A stretch of DNA of 64,000 nt from Orientallactaga sibirica (GCA_036365145.1 JAEOAD010000055.1:4363501-4427500); one strand, 5' to 3'; counted from the stretch's first letter, positions 10,196 through 20,631 are shown. Translations and numbers: made by a program. The notes: a model not told the origin generated them from the sequence alone.

Positions 10196-10410
10196 AGTAT
10201 TTTTCATTTTTATTTATTTATTAGAGACAGGGGGAGGGAGAGAGAGAGAGAGAGAATGGGCATGCCAAGACTTCTAGCCACTGCAAACAAACTCCAGATG
10301 GAAGCGCGCCACCTTGTGCATCCAGCTTACATGGTACCTGGAGAATTGAACCTGGGTCTTTAAGCTTCACAGGCAAGCGCCTTAACTGCTAAGCCATCTC
10401 TCCAGCCCCT
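10196..10410 (-). mobile_element. ID-type SINE, S form
   Basis: Full reverse copy from the AATAAA-type tail through (GA)n to 'gctaagccatctctccagcccc'. Confidence 0.9.
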
Positions 10411-10907
10411 TAGTGCAAGTTTTAAATAGTCTCCTGGCACACATATACAAACACTGTAACCCCTCTGTCTTCCCCACCAACCAGGAGAAACAAGAGTTCT
10501 GAGTCCTCTCCACAGGTGGTCCACGCAGACCTTCCTTTCTAACATGGTGGAGAGGGCGGGGCCACGGGGAGGGAGGGGGAGAGGAGTGAGGCCTTCGCTG
10601 TCCTACAGCCCTCTGCCTGGTGAGCTTCTTCCTGTCTCGCTTCCATGGCACTTCTCTGAGAAGCCTTCCCTGCCCACGCCTCCATCCTAAACCAGACAGG
10701 ATTGGATTCTCTGTCAGCCTAGCACCTGGTCCTGCCAGCAGAGAGGTGCTCATCACTTTTATTCTGTTTGTTTTTCCAGTGTCCACTCTATACTGAGGAC
10801 AGGAATCACAGCTTACTGATTGCCCAAAGAAGTCCATTTCCTCCAGGCTGGTGCCTGGCACATAGGTGGTTAGCATTATATATGTTGAATTAAGAAATAG
10901 ATCTTTT
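10411..10907. other. Unique sequence
   Basis: Nothing recognisable. A 164-codon minus-strand frame crosses this block and the adjacent SINE but carries no domain and is judged fortuitous. Confidence 0.5.
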
Positions 10908-11125
10908 GGGCTGGAGAGATGGCTCAGGGGTTAAGGCCCTTGCTGGTGAAGCCTAAGGATCCAGGTTCAATTCCCCTCCCCCCAGTACCCTTGTAAGCCA
11001 GATGCACAGGGTAGTACAGGCACCTGGAGTTCATTTGCAGTGGCTAGATGCCCTGGCATACCCATTTTCTCTCTCTCTCTGTGTTTCTCATAAATGAATA
11101 AAAAAAAATTTTTTTAATAAAACAG
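10908..11125 (+). mobile_element. ID-type SINE, S form
   Basis: Head 'gggctggagagatggctcag' with a C-rich expansion ('ttcccctccccccagtaccc') between the B box and the body. Tail 'ataaatgaataaaaaaaaat'. Confidence 0.9.
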
Positions 11126-12324
11126 GTCTATTACTAGTGGTTAAATGGAGGCCAATAGAGTGCTTCTAAAGCTGTACAGCAGGTTTATGGCAGAAACCAA
11201 TTCTTGGGACTTTGTGTGTACTTCAGTTCCTCAGCAGTGGAAGTCCCTCCTCAGGTCTAATTCCAAGACCCTCAGGCAGCAGGTGAAGCTGGGCTGGGGC
11301 AGGCATCCAGTGAGCTCCACCCTGTGCCTCTCTAGCTCCTTGGCCTGCCGTCCTGGCCTCTGCTGGCTTCCTTCCTGGTCACTGAGTTTGTGCCCCACAC
11401 CTCCCACCCCATAGGCTCTCAGAGCCTTTTCACTTCTCTCCACTCTGAGAGGGTCTCAGGATCACCGCAGAGAGACCCGGAATGAGGAGTGCCATGGACG
11501 GTGCAAGCTGCCTTCAGTGCTGGCCCAGAAGCACAGGCTGTCACCAGGCACCAAAAAGGCCCAGAACTCACCTTAGTTTTCTAAATATTCCACAGTTTAT
11601 ATTCAGTGTTAAGTAATCTTTACATTTTCACATATGTGTCTTGGGGGGAGATAATTTTCAAGTCTGAAAACAAGCAAATCCAGATGATTCTGCTGCATAA
11701 CTGGGAGGGCCTGGGCAAGGCTATTTACACAGATCTTACACAACCTTCCTGTGAGGAAAGCTGGGTAGGGCTCTAGACAAGCAGCTCTGTTCACTGGGAT
11801 TTGCACTCCCCAGTCCTTTTCCCATTCTCCTTCTACTGATTTGGGTTGAAATGGGGTTAAAAAAAAAAAAAAAGACAAAGCAGAAAAATGAAGAGAAAGG
11901 AAAGAGAGAGAGAGATGGAGGAAAGGAGAGGAGAAGAAAGAGGGGAGAGGGAGGGAAGGACAGACAGAAAGGGAAATAGCTCACCATGATAATTTTGTAG
12001 CTGGGTAGCCTTGCCAAAGGCTCTTGCAAGGCCTGGCAGGGAGCTAACCTATGGGCGGGGAAGGGGGATAGAGATGACCAGAATAATAAAACTCCGGAAC
12101 AACAAATCCTGAGACGAACTCAATGGATTAGGGCTGCCCCGCAGGGTGAACTCACATCTGTGCTCAGGATTCTTCATCTCCACACTTCAAATCCCTGGGC
12201 ATTTGGCAAGGACCCGCAGCTAGCCTACCCTAACCCCGACGGCTCTGTCTCATGAAGGAAGCAGGCCGTCCAGGGTAGCAAGAAACTGCATGGATAGAAC
12301 ACAGACTTGAGTTCCTCCCTTTTT
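11126..12324. other. Unique sequence with a polypurine tract
   Basis: No gene. 11860-11978 is a nearly uninterrupted purine (A/G) strand of about 118 nt beginning with (A)15. Confidence 0.55.
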
Positions 12325-12540
12325 AAAATTTTATTATATTTTTAATTAATTAATTTATTTATTTATTAGAAACAGAGAGAGGGGGAGAATGCACACGTCA
12401 GGGACTCTAGCCACTGCAAACAAACTCCAAACGCATGCGCCACCATGTGCATCTGGCTTCACGTGGGACCTGAAGAATGCAACCAGGGCCCTTAGGCTTT
12501 GCAGACATGTGCCTTAACTGCTAAGCCATCTCTCCAGCCC
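12325..12540 (-). mobile_element. ID-type SINE, S form
   Basis: Complete reverse copy flanked by 'gagttcctccctttt' and 'gagctcctccctttt', a one-mismatch target duplication. Confidence 0.92.
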
Positions 12541-12716
12541 GAGCTCCTCCCTTTTGATGGGGTTTGGGAAGTGGGGACTTGAAACCTTCCTGAGTGGTGT
12601 GCTAAACCTGGCGCAGAACCCACAAGAAGAAAGCAGAAGACAAACTCAGAAGCACACTTCTGATGCACAGTGGTTTGCCCCGGTCACACAGAATTTAAAA
12701 GCACTTAGCCAGCGTT

Positions 12717-12862
12717 TTTGTTTTTGTTTTTTTTTTCCTTTTCTTACTCCAGATGGACCTGGAATTCACTATGTAGTCTCAGGCTGGCCTCAAATTCACG
12801 ATGATCCTCCTACCTCTCCCTCCCAAGTGCTGGGAATAAAGGCGTGTGCCAACATATGTGGC
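12717..12862 (-). mobile_element. B1 SINE
   Basis: Reverse B1: 'gacctggaattcactatgtag', 'ctcccaagtgctgggaataaa', 'ggcgtgtgccaaca'. Its head abuts a (TTTG)n microsatellite. Confidence 0.85.
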
Positions 12863-12904
12863 TTTGTTTGTTTGTTTGTTTGTTTGTTTGTTTGTTTGTT
12901 TGTT
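12863..12904 (+). repeat. (TTTG)n microsatellite
   Basis: About ten perfect TTTG units at the promoter end of the preceding B1, an unusual side because tails are the usual nursery. Confidence 0.9.
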
Positions 12905-12919
12905 TCAATAAATAGTCTT

Positions 12920-13158
12920 GGGCTGGAGAGATGGGTTCGTGGTTAAGGTGCTTGCCTTTGAAGGCTAAGGACTCATGTTTTTGACTCTCCAGACCCCACA
13001 TTAGCCCTACGCACAAAGGTGAGACAAGCACAAGGTAACACATGCCCATTAGGTGGCGCAAGCGTCTGGAGTTTGATTTCAGTGGCTGAGGCCCTGGCAC
13101 TCCAATTCTCTCTCTCAATCTTCTCAAATAAATAAAGAAAAATTAAATTAAATTAAAA
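12920..13158 (+). mobile_element. ID-type SINE, Lb form
   Basis: Carries the Lb body segment ('aggtgagacaagcacaaggt...cccattaggtggcgcaag'). Flanked by 'aatagtcttgg' and 'aatagtttgg'. Confidence 0.87.
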
Positions 13159-13630
13159 AATAGTTTGGAGTGTCTTCTGGGTCCAGACCTAGGAATGGAT
13201 ACTGAGGAGAGAACAGTGGCCACAGACAAGGTCCCTGCTCTCCCGAAGGTACGTGTCTAGAGGGGAAGGGGCAGATAATAAGCCACTATCTGAGCACAGA
13301 AGTCAGCAAGGCCATGGTGAACTACAGGGAAGGCAAGGCGGTGCCTGTAGAAGTGACTCAGGTCACAGCACTCCCACAGTTGAGCTGAGGCCTGAATGAA
13401 GAGAGGAAGGCAGCCCTGGAGGGACATTTGCTGGGGCAAGAACCTCAAATGCAAAGACCAGCAGGGGCGAGGGCTCCTGGCAGATGGCTACAGTGACGCT
13501 GACAAGGGCTTTGCAGGGAGGACAGAGCCTGTGAGGTCACACTGAGCGGTGCGCATTCTGCCCCACAGCAAAGGGTATTCAGTTGGCTTAGCGAGGCCTT
13601 TGGGTCAAGGAGTGACTGAATGCCTCCTAT
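13159..13630. other. Unique sequence, possibly ancient repeat
   Basis: Wording such as 'aaggtccctgctctcccgaagg' and 'gggacatttgctggggcaag' resembles a widely dispersed ancient mammalian repeat that I cannot name with confidence. No coding signal. Confidence 0.3.
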
Positions 13631-13644
13631 AGATTGCCATGCTG

Positions 13645-13890
13645 GGGGCTGGAGAGATGGCTTAGTGGTTAAGCACTTGCCTGTGAAGCCTAAGGACCCC
13701 AGTTCGAGGCTTAGTTCCCCAGTACCCATGTAAGCCAGATGCACAAGGTGGCGCATGCATCTGGAGTTTGTTTGCAGTGGCTGGAGGCCATAGTGCATGC
13801 ATTCTTTAGCTCTCTCTCTGCCTTTCTCTCTCTGCCTGTCTGTCAGTAGTAAATAAATAAAAATAAATTAATTAAATTTAAAAAAAAAAA
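13645..13890 (+). mobile_element. ID-type SINE with perfect target duplication
   Basis: Flanked by the exact 14-bp repeat 'agattgccatgctg' (13631-13644 and 13891-13904). It keeps a longer B-box region ('agttcgaggcttagttcccc'), probably close to the ancestral ID head. Confidence 0.95.
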
Positions 13891-14023
13891 AGATTGCCAT
13901 GCTGTGAGAGTGCAGAGTAGACCAGAAGCCAGTCAGGAAATTGTCCTCCATCAGGACAGCAGTGGAGAGAAAAGACAATATAGGAATCTGGGGCAAGCAA
14001 AGACACAACAAAATCTTGTTGAC

Positions 14024-14239
14024 AGGGCTGGAGGGATGGCTTAGTGGTTAAGGCATTTGCCTGCAAAGCTGAAGGACCTAGGTTCAATTCCCCAGGACCC
14101 ACGTTAGCCAGATGCACAAGAGGGTGCACGCATCTGGAGTTTGTTTGCAGTGGCTGGAGGCCTTGGCATGCCCATTCTCTCTCTCTTTCTCTCCCTCTTT
14201 CTCTGACAAATAAATAAAAATAAATAAAACATTTTTTAC
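14024..14239 (+). mobile_element. ID-type SINE, S form
   Basis: Exact 13-bp target duplication 'aaatcttgttgac' (14011-14023, 14240-14252). Near-consensus head, so a young copy. Confidence 0.95.
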
Positions 14240-14304
14240 AAATCTTGTTGACAAATTAAGTCTGCTAAATGCCAGGCGCTGAGATGTCCACATTGAATTT
14301 TTTA

Positions 14305-14309
14305 ATATT

Positions 14310-14356
<47 letters not shown>

Positions 14357-14702
14357 TAAGCAGAGCCAGGCATGGTGGTGCAGGCCTTTAATCCGAGCAC
14401 CTGGGAGGCAGAGGTAGGAGGATCGTTGTGAGTTCGAGGCCACCCTGACACTACATAGTGAATTCCAGGTCAGCCTGAGCTAGAGTGAGACCCTACCTCG
14501 AAACAAAAGCAAAAATATGTATTTATAAGCAGAGAGGGAGAATGAATATGGGAATGCAAGGGCCACTTGCCACTATAAACGAACTCCAGATGCCTGTGCC
14601 ACCTTGTGCATCTGGCTTTATGTGGGTGCTGGGGAATCGGACCTGGGCTAGCAGGCTTTGCAAGCAAGCGCCTTTAACCACTCAGCAATCTCCCCAGCGC
14701 CC
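14305..14702 (-). mobile_element. ID-type SINE split by a B1
   Basis: The tail side is a (TTTA)n of about 55 bp. The element resumes after the B1 with 'agggagaatgaatatgggaatg' and runs to 'cagcaatctccccagcgcccc'. The split makes it older than the B1. Confidence 0.88.
14366..14519 (+). mobile_element. B1 SINE nested in the ID-type SINE
   Basis: Exact 15-bp duplication 'tatttataagcagag' at 14351-14365 and 14520-14534 marks its insertion. Complete from 'ccaggcatggtggtgcaggc' to 'gagaccctacctcg'. Confidence 0.95.
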
Positions 14703-14717
14703 CCTTTGGATTTTTAA

Positions 14718-14862
14718 AATATGTAGGTATGTATGCGTGTTTAAATGTATATGTGCGGGTGCATGTGTGAGTATACATGTACATGTGTGTGCGTGTATGT
14801 GTGTGTATGCATGTTTATATGTATATGTATATGTATGGGTACATGTGTGTGCATTTATGTAG
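14718..14862 (+). repeat. TG/TA-rich microsatellite
   Basis: Mixed (TG)n, (TA)n and GTAT units without long pure runs. The text after it ('agaggccagacatggagatc', 'ttattgagataggatctctc') resembles the common rodent TG-flanked interspersed repeat. Confidence 0.75.
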
Positions 14863-15120
14863 AGGCCAGACATGGAGATCAGGTATCTATAGTGCTCTCC
14901 ATCTTATTTATTGAGATAGGATCTCTCACTGAATCCAGAGCTCACCAATTCTGCTAAGCTAGATAGTCAGATTGCCCCAGAGATCTGCTTGTCTTCTCCC
15001 TAGCCTCATGGGATATACTGACATTTCATTCTCACTATATTATAAAGATGTTTACAAGTGAGAAAGGAGGCAGACGAGTCAAATAGTTTGAGGTCTCACA
15101 ACTGATAAATGACAGACTTG

Positions 15121-15268
15121 TTGTTGTTGTTGTTTTGGCTTTTCAAGGTAGTGTTCAGGCTGACCTGGAATTCACTCTGTAGTCTCAGGCTGTCCTTGAA
15201 TTCACAGCGATCCTCCTGCCTCTGCCTCCCTAGTCTGGGATTACAAATGAGCACCACCACACCCGGCA
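15121..15268 (-). mobile_element. B1 SINE
   Basis: Reverse B1 whose tail includes (GTT)5. Its head ends 'caccaccacacccggc'. Another B1 of the same orientation follows within a few bases. Confidence 0.88.
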
Positions 15269-15269
15269 C

Positions 15270-15424
15270 ACTTTTTTTGTTTGTTTGTTTTCCAAGGTAG
15301 GGTCTCACTCTAGCCCAGGCTGACCTGGAATTCACTATGGAGTCTCAGGCTGAACTCACAGCGATCCTCCTACCTCTGCCGCCCTAGTGCTGGGATTAAA
15401 GGAGTGCGTCACCATGCCTGGCCT
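15270..15424 (-). mobile_element. B1 SINE, tandem to the previous one
   Basis: Reverse B1 with a small deletion in the middle ('ctcaggctgaactcacagcg' lacks the usual 'gtggccttg'). Confidence 0.9.
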
Positions 15425-16320
15425 GACTCTGGGTTTTAAAGCAAGTCTGTCTGCTCCAGAGCACCAAGTGTTCTGACCAATGCGGAGGATGGAATGTGAC
15501 AGCCTCCAGGACAAGAGCCAGGCAACCCTGGAATGTTCCCCCCTTTGCCTCCTAAATTGGCAGAAGCCAAGAGTTGGGTCCTTGCCAAAGGCTGGAGTTC
15601 CTACAGGCCACTAAACCAACTGCTCTGGTTTAGGTTCCTGCACAGGCCAGTAGGCCTGGGGCTAGAGTTGGAGGGGAGCAACTTCAAGTCACAGCCGCTT
15701 GGGGGTGCTCTTAGCCTAGGGCAGCTGGGAAAGTTCTCAAGGGCCCAGACCTGGTTCCTGCCCCTCTCAAGGCTCTGCTGAGTGCAAGGGAAAGCCACAT
15801 ACAGCCAAGGGCAGGTCAGACACCACTCACTGCTTGTGGCAAGTGGGGACATGACACGTAGTCATCCTCATCCAAGTCCTCAGCTTTTATCAGGGTCCTC
15901 AGTTTTAGACTTTAAAATGGTGATGTGGAGATTGCAAATCATGATGGGAAAATAATTTTACAACACCTTTACAAGCCCAGGTAACCAGATGCAGCCTCCC
16001 ACGCAGTGTCTGAGACAGGAAGGGGCTCCTTCAAGGCCAGGTGTGTTTCCAGGACAAGGCTTCATCAGTACTGGGGTAACCCTGGCACTTTAACCCTTTG
16101 TCTTCTTCTGCCTTCTACACATCAAGCTGAATCGGGTCCAGTAGGATTGGGGCATTAGTTCGCTGACACTCGGCAGGGGGCGCTAATGAAACAAATGACA
16201 TGCGAGCAAAGTATAGCCAGAAATGATGGGGAGGAAAGGAACCCAAAGATCATAATAGGATCCAAAACGTCTACCTACTATCTAAGTGGTACATCTATTT
16301 CCTTTGTGTTACTTTTTTTT
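15425..16320. other. Unique sequence
   Basis: No gene or family recognised. Base composition is ordinary. Confidence 0.5.
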
Positions 16321-16331
16321 CTTTGTGTTAC

Positions 16332-16456
16332 TTTTTTTTTGTTGTTTTGTTTTTCGAGGTAGGGTGTCACTCTGTCTCAGGCTGACCTATGTAGTCTCAG
16401 GGTGACCTCGAACTCATGGCAATCCTCCTACCTCTGCCTCCCGAGTGCTGGGATTA
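16332..16456 (-). mobile_element. B1 SINE lacking its head
   Basis: Stops at 'gagtgctgggatta', so about 25 bases of the B1 5' end are absent. The neighbouring 'tgtgttac' repeats suggest a 5'-truncated insertion. Confidence 0.85.
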
Positions 16457-16464
16457 TGTGTTAC

Positions 16465-16675
16465 TTTTTTAATATTTTATTTTTATTTATTTATTTGACA
16501 GAGAAAGCGGGAGAGAGAGAGAAAATGGACGTGCCAGGGCCTCCAACCACTGCAAACAAACTCCAGACACATGCACTCCCTTGTGCATCTGGCTAACGTG
16601 GGTCCTGGGGAAGCGAACCTGGGTCCTTTGGCTTTGCAGGCAAATGCCTTAACTGCTAAGCCATCCCTCCAGCCC
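16465..16675 (-). mobile_element. ID-type SINE, S form
   Basis: Complete reverse copy. 'tgtgttac' occurs at 16457-16464 and 16678-16685, and two further copies lie at about 16304-16331, recording successive insertions into one short motif. Confidence 0.9.
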
Positions 16676-16817
16676 TTTGTGTTACTTTCTAATGTTAACA
16701 TACAAAGTAGTGGGTTATTACCGTAGCATCTTCATATATAGATGTCATTATACTGTGTGTTCATTTCCGCTTCCCCACTGCCCACCTGGTTATCTTCTCC
16801 CAGTTAATTTCTCCTTC

Positions 16818-16899
16818 TGCTTGCCTGCTTGCTTGCTTTCTTGCTTGTTTGCTTTTTTGCTTTCTTGCTTTCTTGCTTTCTTGCTTGTTTGCTTGCTTG

Positions 16900-16958
<59 letters not shown>
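16818..16958 (+). repeat. (CTTG)n/(CTTT)n microsatellite
   Basis: Compound tetranucleotide array: interspersed CTTG/TTTG units, then about 13 CTTT units. It abuts the tail of the following minus-strand SINE. Confidence 0.92.
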
Positions 16959-17175
16959 TTAATTTGAGAGAGAAAGAGACAGAGATAGAGGAAGAGGCAG
17001 ACAATAAGTGCACCGGGACCTCTCAGCTGATGTGTGCTCCCCCTTGTGGACATGTACAACATTGTGCACTTGCATCACTTTTGCATCTGGCTAAACGTAG
17101 GAACTGGAGATTCGAATGGGCGTTCTTAGGCTTCACAGGCAGGCGCCTTAACCGCTAAGCCATCTCTCCAGCCCC
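16959..17175 (-). mobile_element. ID-type SINE, La form
   Basis: Contains the La segment in reverse ('cccccttgtggacatgtacaa...gcacttgcatcac') and ends 'gctaagccatctctccagcccc'. Confidence 0.88.
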
Positions 17176-17422
17176 TGCTTTCTGCTTTCTTATCACATAT
17201 AACCCAAACCCTCTCTATTCCCCACTTCCCTTAAGATCATTTCCTCCCCTCTTATGATCTCCTTTGAGTTTTGTGATCTACACACACACATATAAATACA
17301 CACGTATATGTGCATGCTAAGCCAGCACTCATAATTTTAAATCTAGTTTCCACATATAAGAGAAAACATGTGGTATTAGCATGCCTATTTTAAAGTGATT
17401 GTATGTCCATGGTAGGTTTTAT

Positions 17423-17426
<4 letters not shown>

Positions 17427-17458
<32 letters not shown>
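17427..17458 (+). repeat. (CA)n microsatellite
   Basis: About 16 CA units adjoining the tail of the following SINE. Confidence 0.95.
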
Positions 17459-17460
<2 letters not shown>

Positions 17461-17640
17461 ATTATTATTTATTTATTTATTTATTTATGAGGAGAAAGAG
17501 TTGGGAGGGAGGAATGGGCATACTAGGGCCTCTAGCGGTTGCAAATAAACTCCAGACGCATGCACCACTTTGTGCATCTGGCTTGATGTGGGTACTGGGG
17601 AATTGAACTCCAGGCCAGTAGGCTTTGCAAGTAAGCACTG
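17459..17640 (-). mobile_element. ID-type SINE, head missing
   Basis: Reverse copy clear up to 'ccagtaggctttgcaagtaagcac'. The last 30 or so bases of the ID head are unrecognisable. Confidence 0.78.
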
Positions 17641-17790
17641 TGAACACTGGATCGTCACAAAAACCTCATGAGGAAGCAGCATTATTACCACTGTTGACTC
17701 CCTTAAAAATGAGGACACCCAAGTCTGAAAGGAGGCATGTGGATCATTTGGAATCCCACATCAAGAGACAGAGAGGGAGCAGAGAACAGA
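17640..17790 (-). mobile_element. MIR
   Basis: Reverse MIR core: 'aacctcatgaggaagcagcattattaccac' followed by 'cccttaaaaatgaggacac' and 'aatcccacatcaagagacag'. Confidence 0.5.
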
Positions 17791-18129
17791 ACCTTAGCTC
17801 CTGAACTCGGGCCTGGTGACAGCAGGTCGGTGGGACACCAAGAAGGAGGCAGATGGAGGTTCAGAGGGGCACTGAGAAGCAGAATCCCCTGTGGCTGCCC
17901 TCCCCCATACTCGCCCCCAGCTAAGAAACATAAATCCACACACCATGGAGGTCCCATTTGCAGTGTTTTTGTTGTATTTTGGGGAGACGATCTCTAGCTT
18001 GAGGTGAGAATAGGCTGTTTTATACCCAACTGGAGAGAGAACATATTGACACAAGCTTTGCTGAAGTGCAATTGCATAATATGTGGCTAACATCCCCAAA
18101 TTGCAACAGTAATTGCATTTCTAAAATAA
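17791..18129. other. Unique sequence
   Basis: Nothing recognisable. Confidence 0.45.
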
Positions 18130-18184
18130 TTTTCTTGAGCCAGGAACAGTGGTAAATGCCTGTAGTCCAAGCTACATTGAATAC

Positions 18185-18186
<2 letters not shown>

Positions 18187-18226
<40 letters not shown>

Positions 18227-18234
18227 CCTCCCTC
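18187..18234 (+). repeat. (TC)n tract
   Basis: About 17 TC units followed by CCCT units. Preceded by a B1-like scrap ('gccaggaacagtggtaaatgc') at about 18135-18175. Confidence 0.85.
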
Positions 18235-18237
18235 CCT

Positions 18238-18680
18238 CTTGTTTTGAGACAGGGTCATATGTAGCCCTGGCTGGCCTCCGAATCTCTATGTAGCCAAGGA
18301 TGACAGTGAATTCCTGATCCACCTGCCTTCACTTCTTCTTCTTTTTTTTTTTCATTTTTTTAAGTTTATTTTATTTTTATTCATTTATTTATTTGACAGA
18401 GAAAGAGAATGGGAGCGCCAGGGCCTCTAGCCACTGCAAACGAACTCCAGATGTGTGCGCCCCCTTGTGCATCTGGCTAATGTGGGTCTTCTTGGGGAAT
18501 CGAACCTGGGTCCGTTGGATTTGCAGTCAAGTGCCTTAAACACTAAGCCATCCCTCCAGCTAGAATTGCAGGTGTGCACCAACCACACCTGGTTTAAACA
18601 GTGCCTGGGGTCAAACCCAGGGCGTTGTGTATGCTAAGCAAGCACTCTACCAACTAAGCTACATTTTCAGCTTTAAGATC
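18238..18680 (-). mobile_element. B4-like SINE (B1 fused to ID), split
   Basis: On the plus strand an old reverse B1 ('gttttgagacagggtcatatgtagccctgg') is interrupted, resumes as 'agaattgcaggtgtgcacc', and passes into a reverse ID tRNA-like part ('ggggtcaaacccagg', 'accaactaagctacattttcagc'). The B1-then-ID order fits the B4 family. Confidence 0.65.
18343..18561 (-). mobile_element. ID-type SINE nested in B4
   Basis: Near-consensus reverse copy ending 'taagccatccctccagct', sitting in the B1 half of the older B4. Confidence 0.88.
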
Positions 18681-18768
18681 CTCATCTCTTTAAAAAAATA
18701 ACATAAAATACTCTTCTTGGATAATCATCATAGGTAAAAGTTTAGCTGCAAGAATTTGTGTACTGTGT

Positions 18769-18917
18769 AGTTTTGTTTTTTGAGGTAGCATCTCATTCTA
18801 TCCAAGGCTGACCTGGAATTCACTATGTAGCCTCAGGGTGGCCTCGAACTCACGGCAATCCTCCTACCTCTGCCTCCCGAGTGCTGGGATTAAAGGTGTG
18901 CACCGCCACGCCTGGCA
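18769..18917 (-). mobile_element. B1 SINE
   Basis: Complete reverse B1. The flanks share 'tagctgcaagaat' (18743-18755 and 18918-18930), a 13-bp target duplication. Confidence 0.92.
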
Positions 18918-18930
18918 TAGCTGCAAGAAT

Positions 18931-19255
18931 ATTAATCATTATTATTTACAACAGTAAAAAAATTGAAACCAATCGAAAACTCATCAATAGTATCGTGTTT
19001 AAGTAACTTATGGAATACATATGAAGAGAATATTGGCCAGCCATAAAAATTAAGCTGCACGTAGATTCAAAAACAAAGCAATGCCCTCTTCCAGATCTGA
19101 ACTCATACTTCATACCAAAACTAACTCAAAATGGATGTGGACTTAAAAGTAAAACTTGAAAATATGCAACTATTAGGTCAAGGTGTAAGAGAAAATCTTT
19201 AATATCAAGTCCTGGACAACAAACTTTTAAGTTTGATATCAAAAGGACAACTCAT
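18931..19255 (+). mobile_element. L1 fragments in scrambled order
   Basis: About 18935-19060 resembles the L1 3' region ('aacttatggaatacatatg', 'ggccagccataaaaatt'). About 19085-19255 resembles the C-terminal part of ORF2 ('aaaactaactcaaaatggat'). In an intact L1 the second lies upstream of the first. Confidence 0.6.
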
Positions 19256-19372
19256 TTTTTTTAAATTCATAATTTGGGTGGGGAGAGTGCTCAGTGATCA
19301 AAGATGCTTGCTTGCAAAGCCTACTGGCCCAGGATTCAGTTCCCCAATACCCATGTAAAGACAGATGCACAA

Positions 19373-19512
19373 GCCAGGTATGATAATGAACGCCTTTAAT
19401 TCCAGCACTCCAGGTAGGAGGATCGTCATGAGTTCAAGTCCACCCTGAGACTACATAGTGAATTCTAGGTCAGCCTGGACCAGAGTGAGACCCTACCTTG
19501 GAAAAAAAAAAA
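19373..19512 (+). mobile_element. B1 SINE nested in an ID-type SINE
   Basis: Exact duplication 'aaagacagatgcacaa' at 19357-19372 and 19513-19528 of the host SINE body. Confidence 0.94.
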
Positions 19513-19584
19513 AAAGACAGATGCACAAAGTGACACATGTATACATGTATCTGGAGTTTGTTTGATGCCCATTCTCATTCTTTT

Positions 19585-19821
19585 TAATTTTTTTTTTGTT
19601 TATTTTTATTTATTTATTTGAAAGTGACAGATAAACAAAGGGGGAGAGAGAGAGAGAGAGAGAAGGGGCGCATTAGGGCCTCCAGCCACTGCAAACGAAC
19701 TCCAGATGCATGTGCCACCTTGTGCATCTGGCTTACATGGATACTGGGTAATCAAGCCTCGAACCAGGGTCCTTAGGCTTCACAGGCAAGTGCTTAACCG
19801 CTAAGCCATCTCTCCAGCCCC
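19585..19821 (-). mobile_element. ID-type SINE nested in the tail of another
   Basis: Host text 'cccattctcattcttttt' repeats as 'cccgttctcattcttattc' on the far side, marking the insertion. Confidence 0.9.
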
Positions 19822-19899
19822 CGTTCTCATTCTTATTCTCTCTCTCTCTTTCTGATTATAAATAAATAAATTTTTTTAAACATTGGTAGTTGGACGTCA

Positions 19900-20330
19900 T
19901 CAAAAATATTATACTTTGAATCTGAGGTGTCCCCAAAAGGATGATGTGTTGAAGGCTTGGTCACCAGCCTGTGGCCCTATGGAAAGTGGTGACATCTTAG
20001 AAGATGGGGCTACTGGAAGGAAGTTATGTCACTTAGGTTGTGCTCCTTGCAGGAGTCATGGGATCCCAGCCCCCTTTTCATTTGTTTCTTGGCTACCATG
20101 AGCTTCCTGTGGCTCCACCACAACAACTATCACTGATAGATACAGATATAGATATAGATATAGATATAGATATAGATACAGATATAGACATAGATATAGA
20201 TATAGATAGATATAGAACCAAGCAATGATGGACTGAAGTCTCAGAAACTATGAGCCAACATGCTGATATTCTGTCCCGCTGGTCTGGGTGTGAATCATGC
20301 ATGTGAATACAGTTTGTGAGAATGCAGTGA
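19900..20330 (+). mobile_element. MaLR/ERVL-type LTR
   Basis: Typical mammalian MaLR wording: 'tgaatctgaggtgtccccaaaagg', 'ttgaaggcttggtcaccag', 'ggaaggaagttatgtcact', 'atgatggactgaagtctcagaaac'. Diverged, with a microsatellite in the interior. Confidence 0.5.
20135..20214 (+). repeat. (GATATA)n hexanucleotide microsatellite
   Basis: About 13 GATATA-like units with ACAGAT variants, inside the LTR-like element. Confidence 0.92.
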
Positions 20331-20382
20331 ACTATAATCTATTTATGATGCGGGAGCTTTCTTACATATGTACTATGCGTCT

Positions 20383-20402
20383 CTATATATATATATATAT
20401 AT
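20383..20402 (+). repeat. (TA)n tract
   Basis: About ten TA units joining directly to the tail of the next SINE. Confidence 0.85.
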
Positions 20403-20628
20403 TTTAATTTATTTGATTTTATTTATTTGAGAGAGATACAGAGAGAAAGAGGCAAATAGAGAGAGAGAGAATGGGTACACCGGAGCCTCCAGCCCCTGCA
20501 AACGAACTCCAGATGCATGTGCCACCTAATGCATCTGGCTTATGTGGGTACTGGACAATCAAGCCTTGAACTGGCTTTCTTAGGCTTCACAAGCAAGCGC
20601 TAAACCACTAAGCTATCTTTCCAGCCCC
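20403..20628 (-). mobile_element. ID-type SINE
   Basis: Complete reverse copy ending 'ctaagctatctttccagcccc'. Confidence 0.9.
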
Positions 20629-20631
20629 CAA

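Larger units (their letters stand above)
19272..19880 (+). mobile_element. ID-type SINE carrying two nested SINEs
   Basis: The head ('gagagtgctcagtgatc'), the middle ('ctggagtttgtttgatgccc') and the tail ('ctctttctgattataaataa') are separated by a B1 and a reverse ID-type copy. Confidence 0.82.

Noticed and set aside
10382..10876. 164-codon minus-strand frame
   Set aside because: Its end lies in an ID-type SINE and the rest shows no domain or conserved-looking motif.
12554..12946. Frame ending in repeated Cys-Leu-Phe-Val
   Set aside because: Translation of B1 plus the (TTTG)n microsatellite.
16790..17062. Lys-rich frames on both strands
   Set aside because: Translation of the CTTT/CTTG microsatellite.
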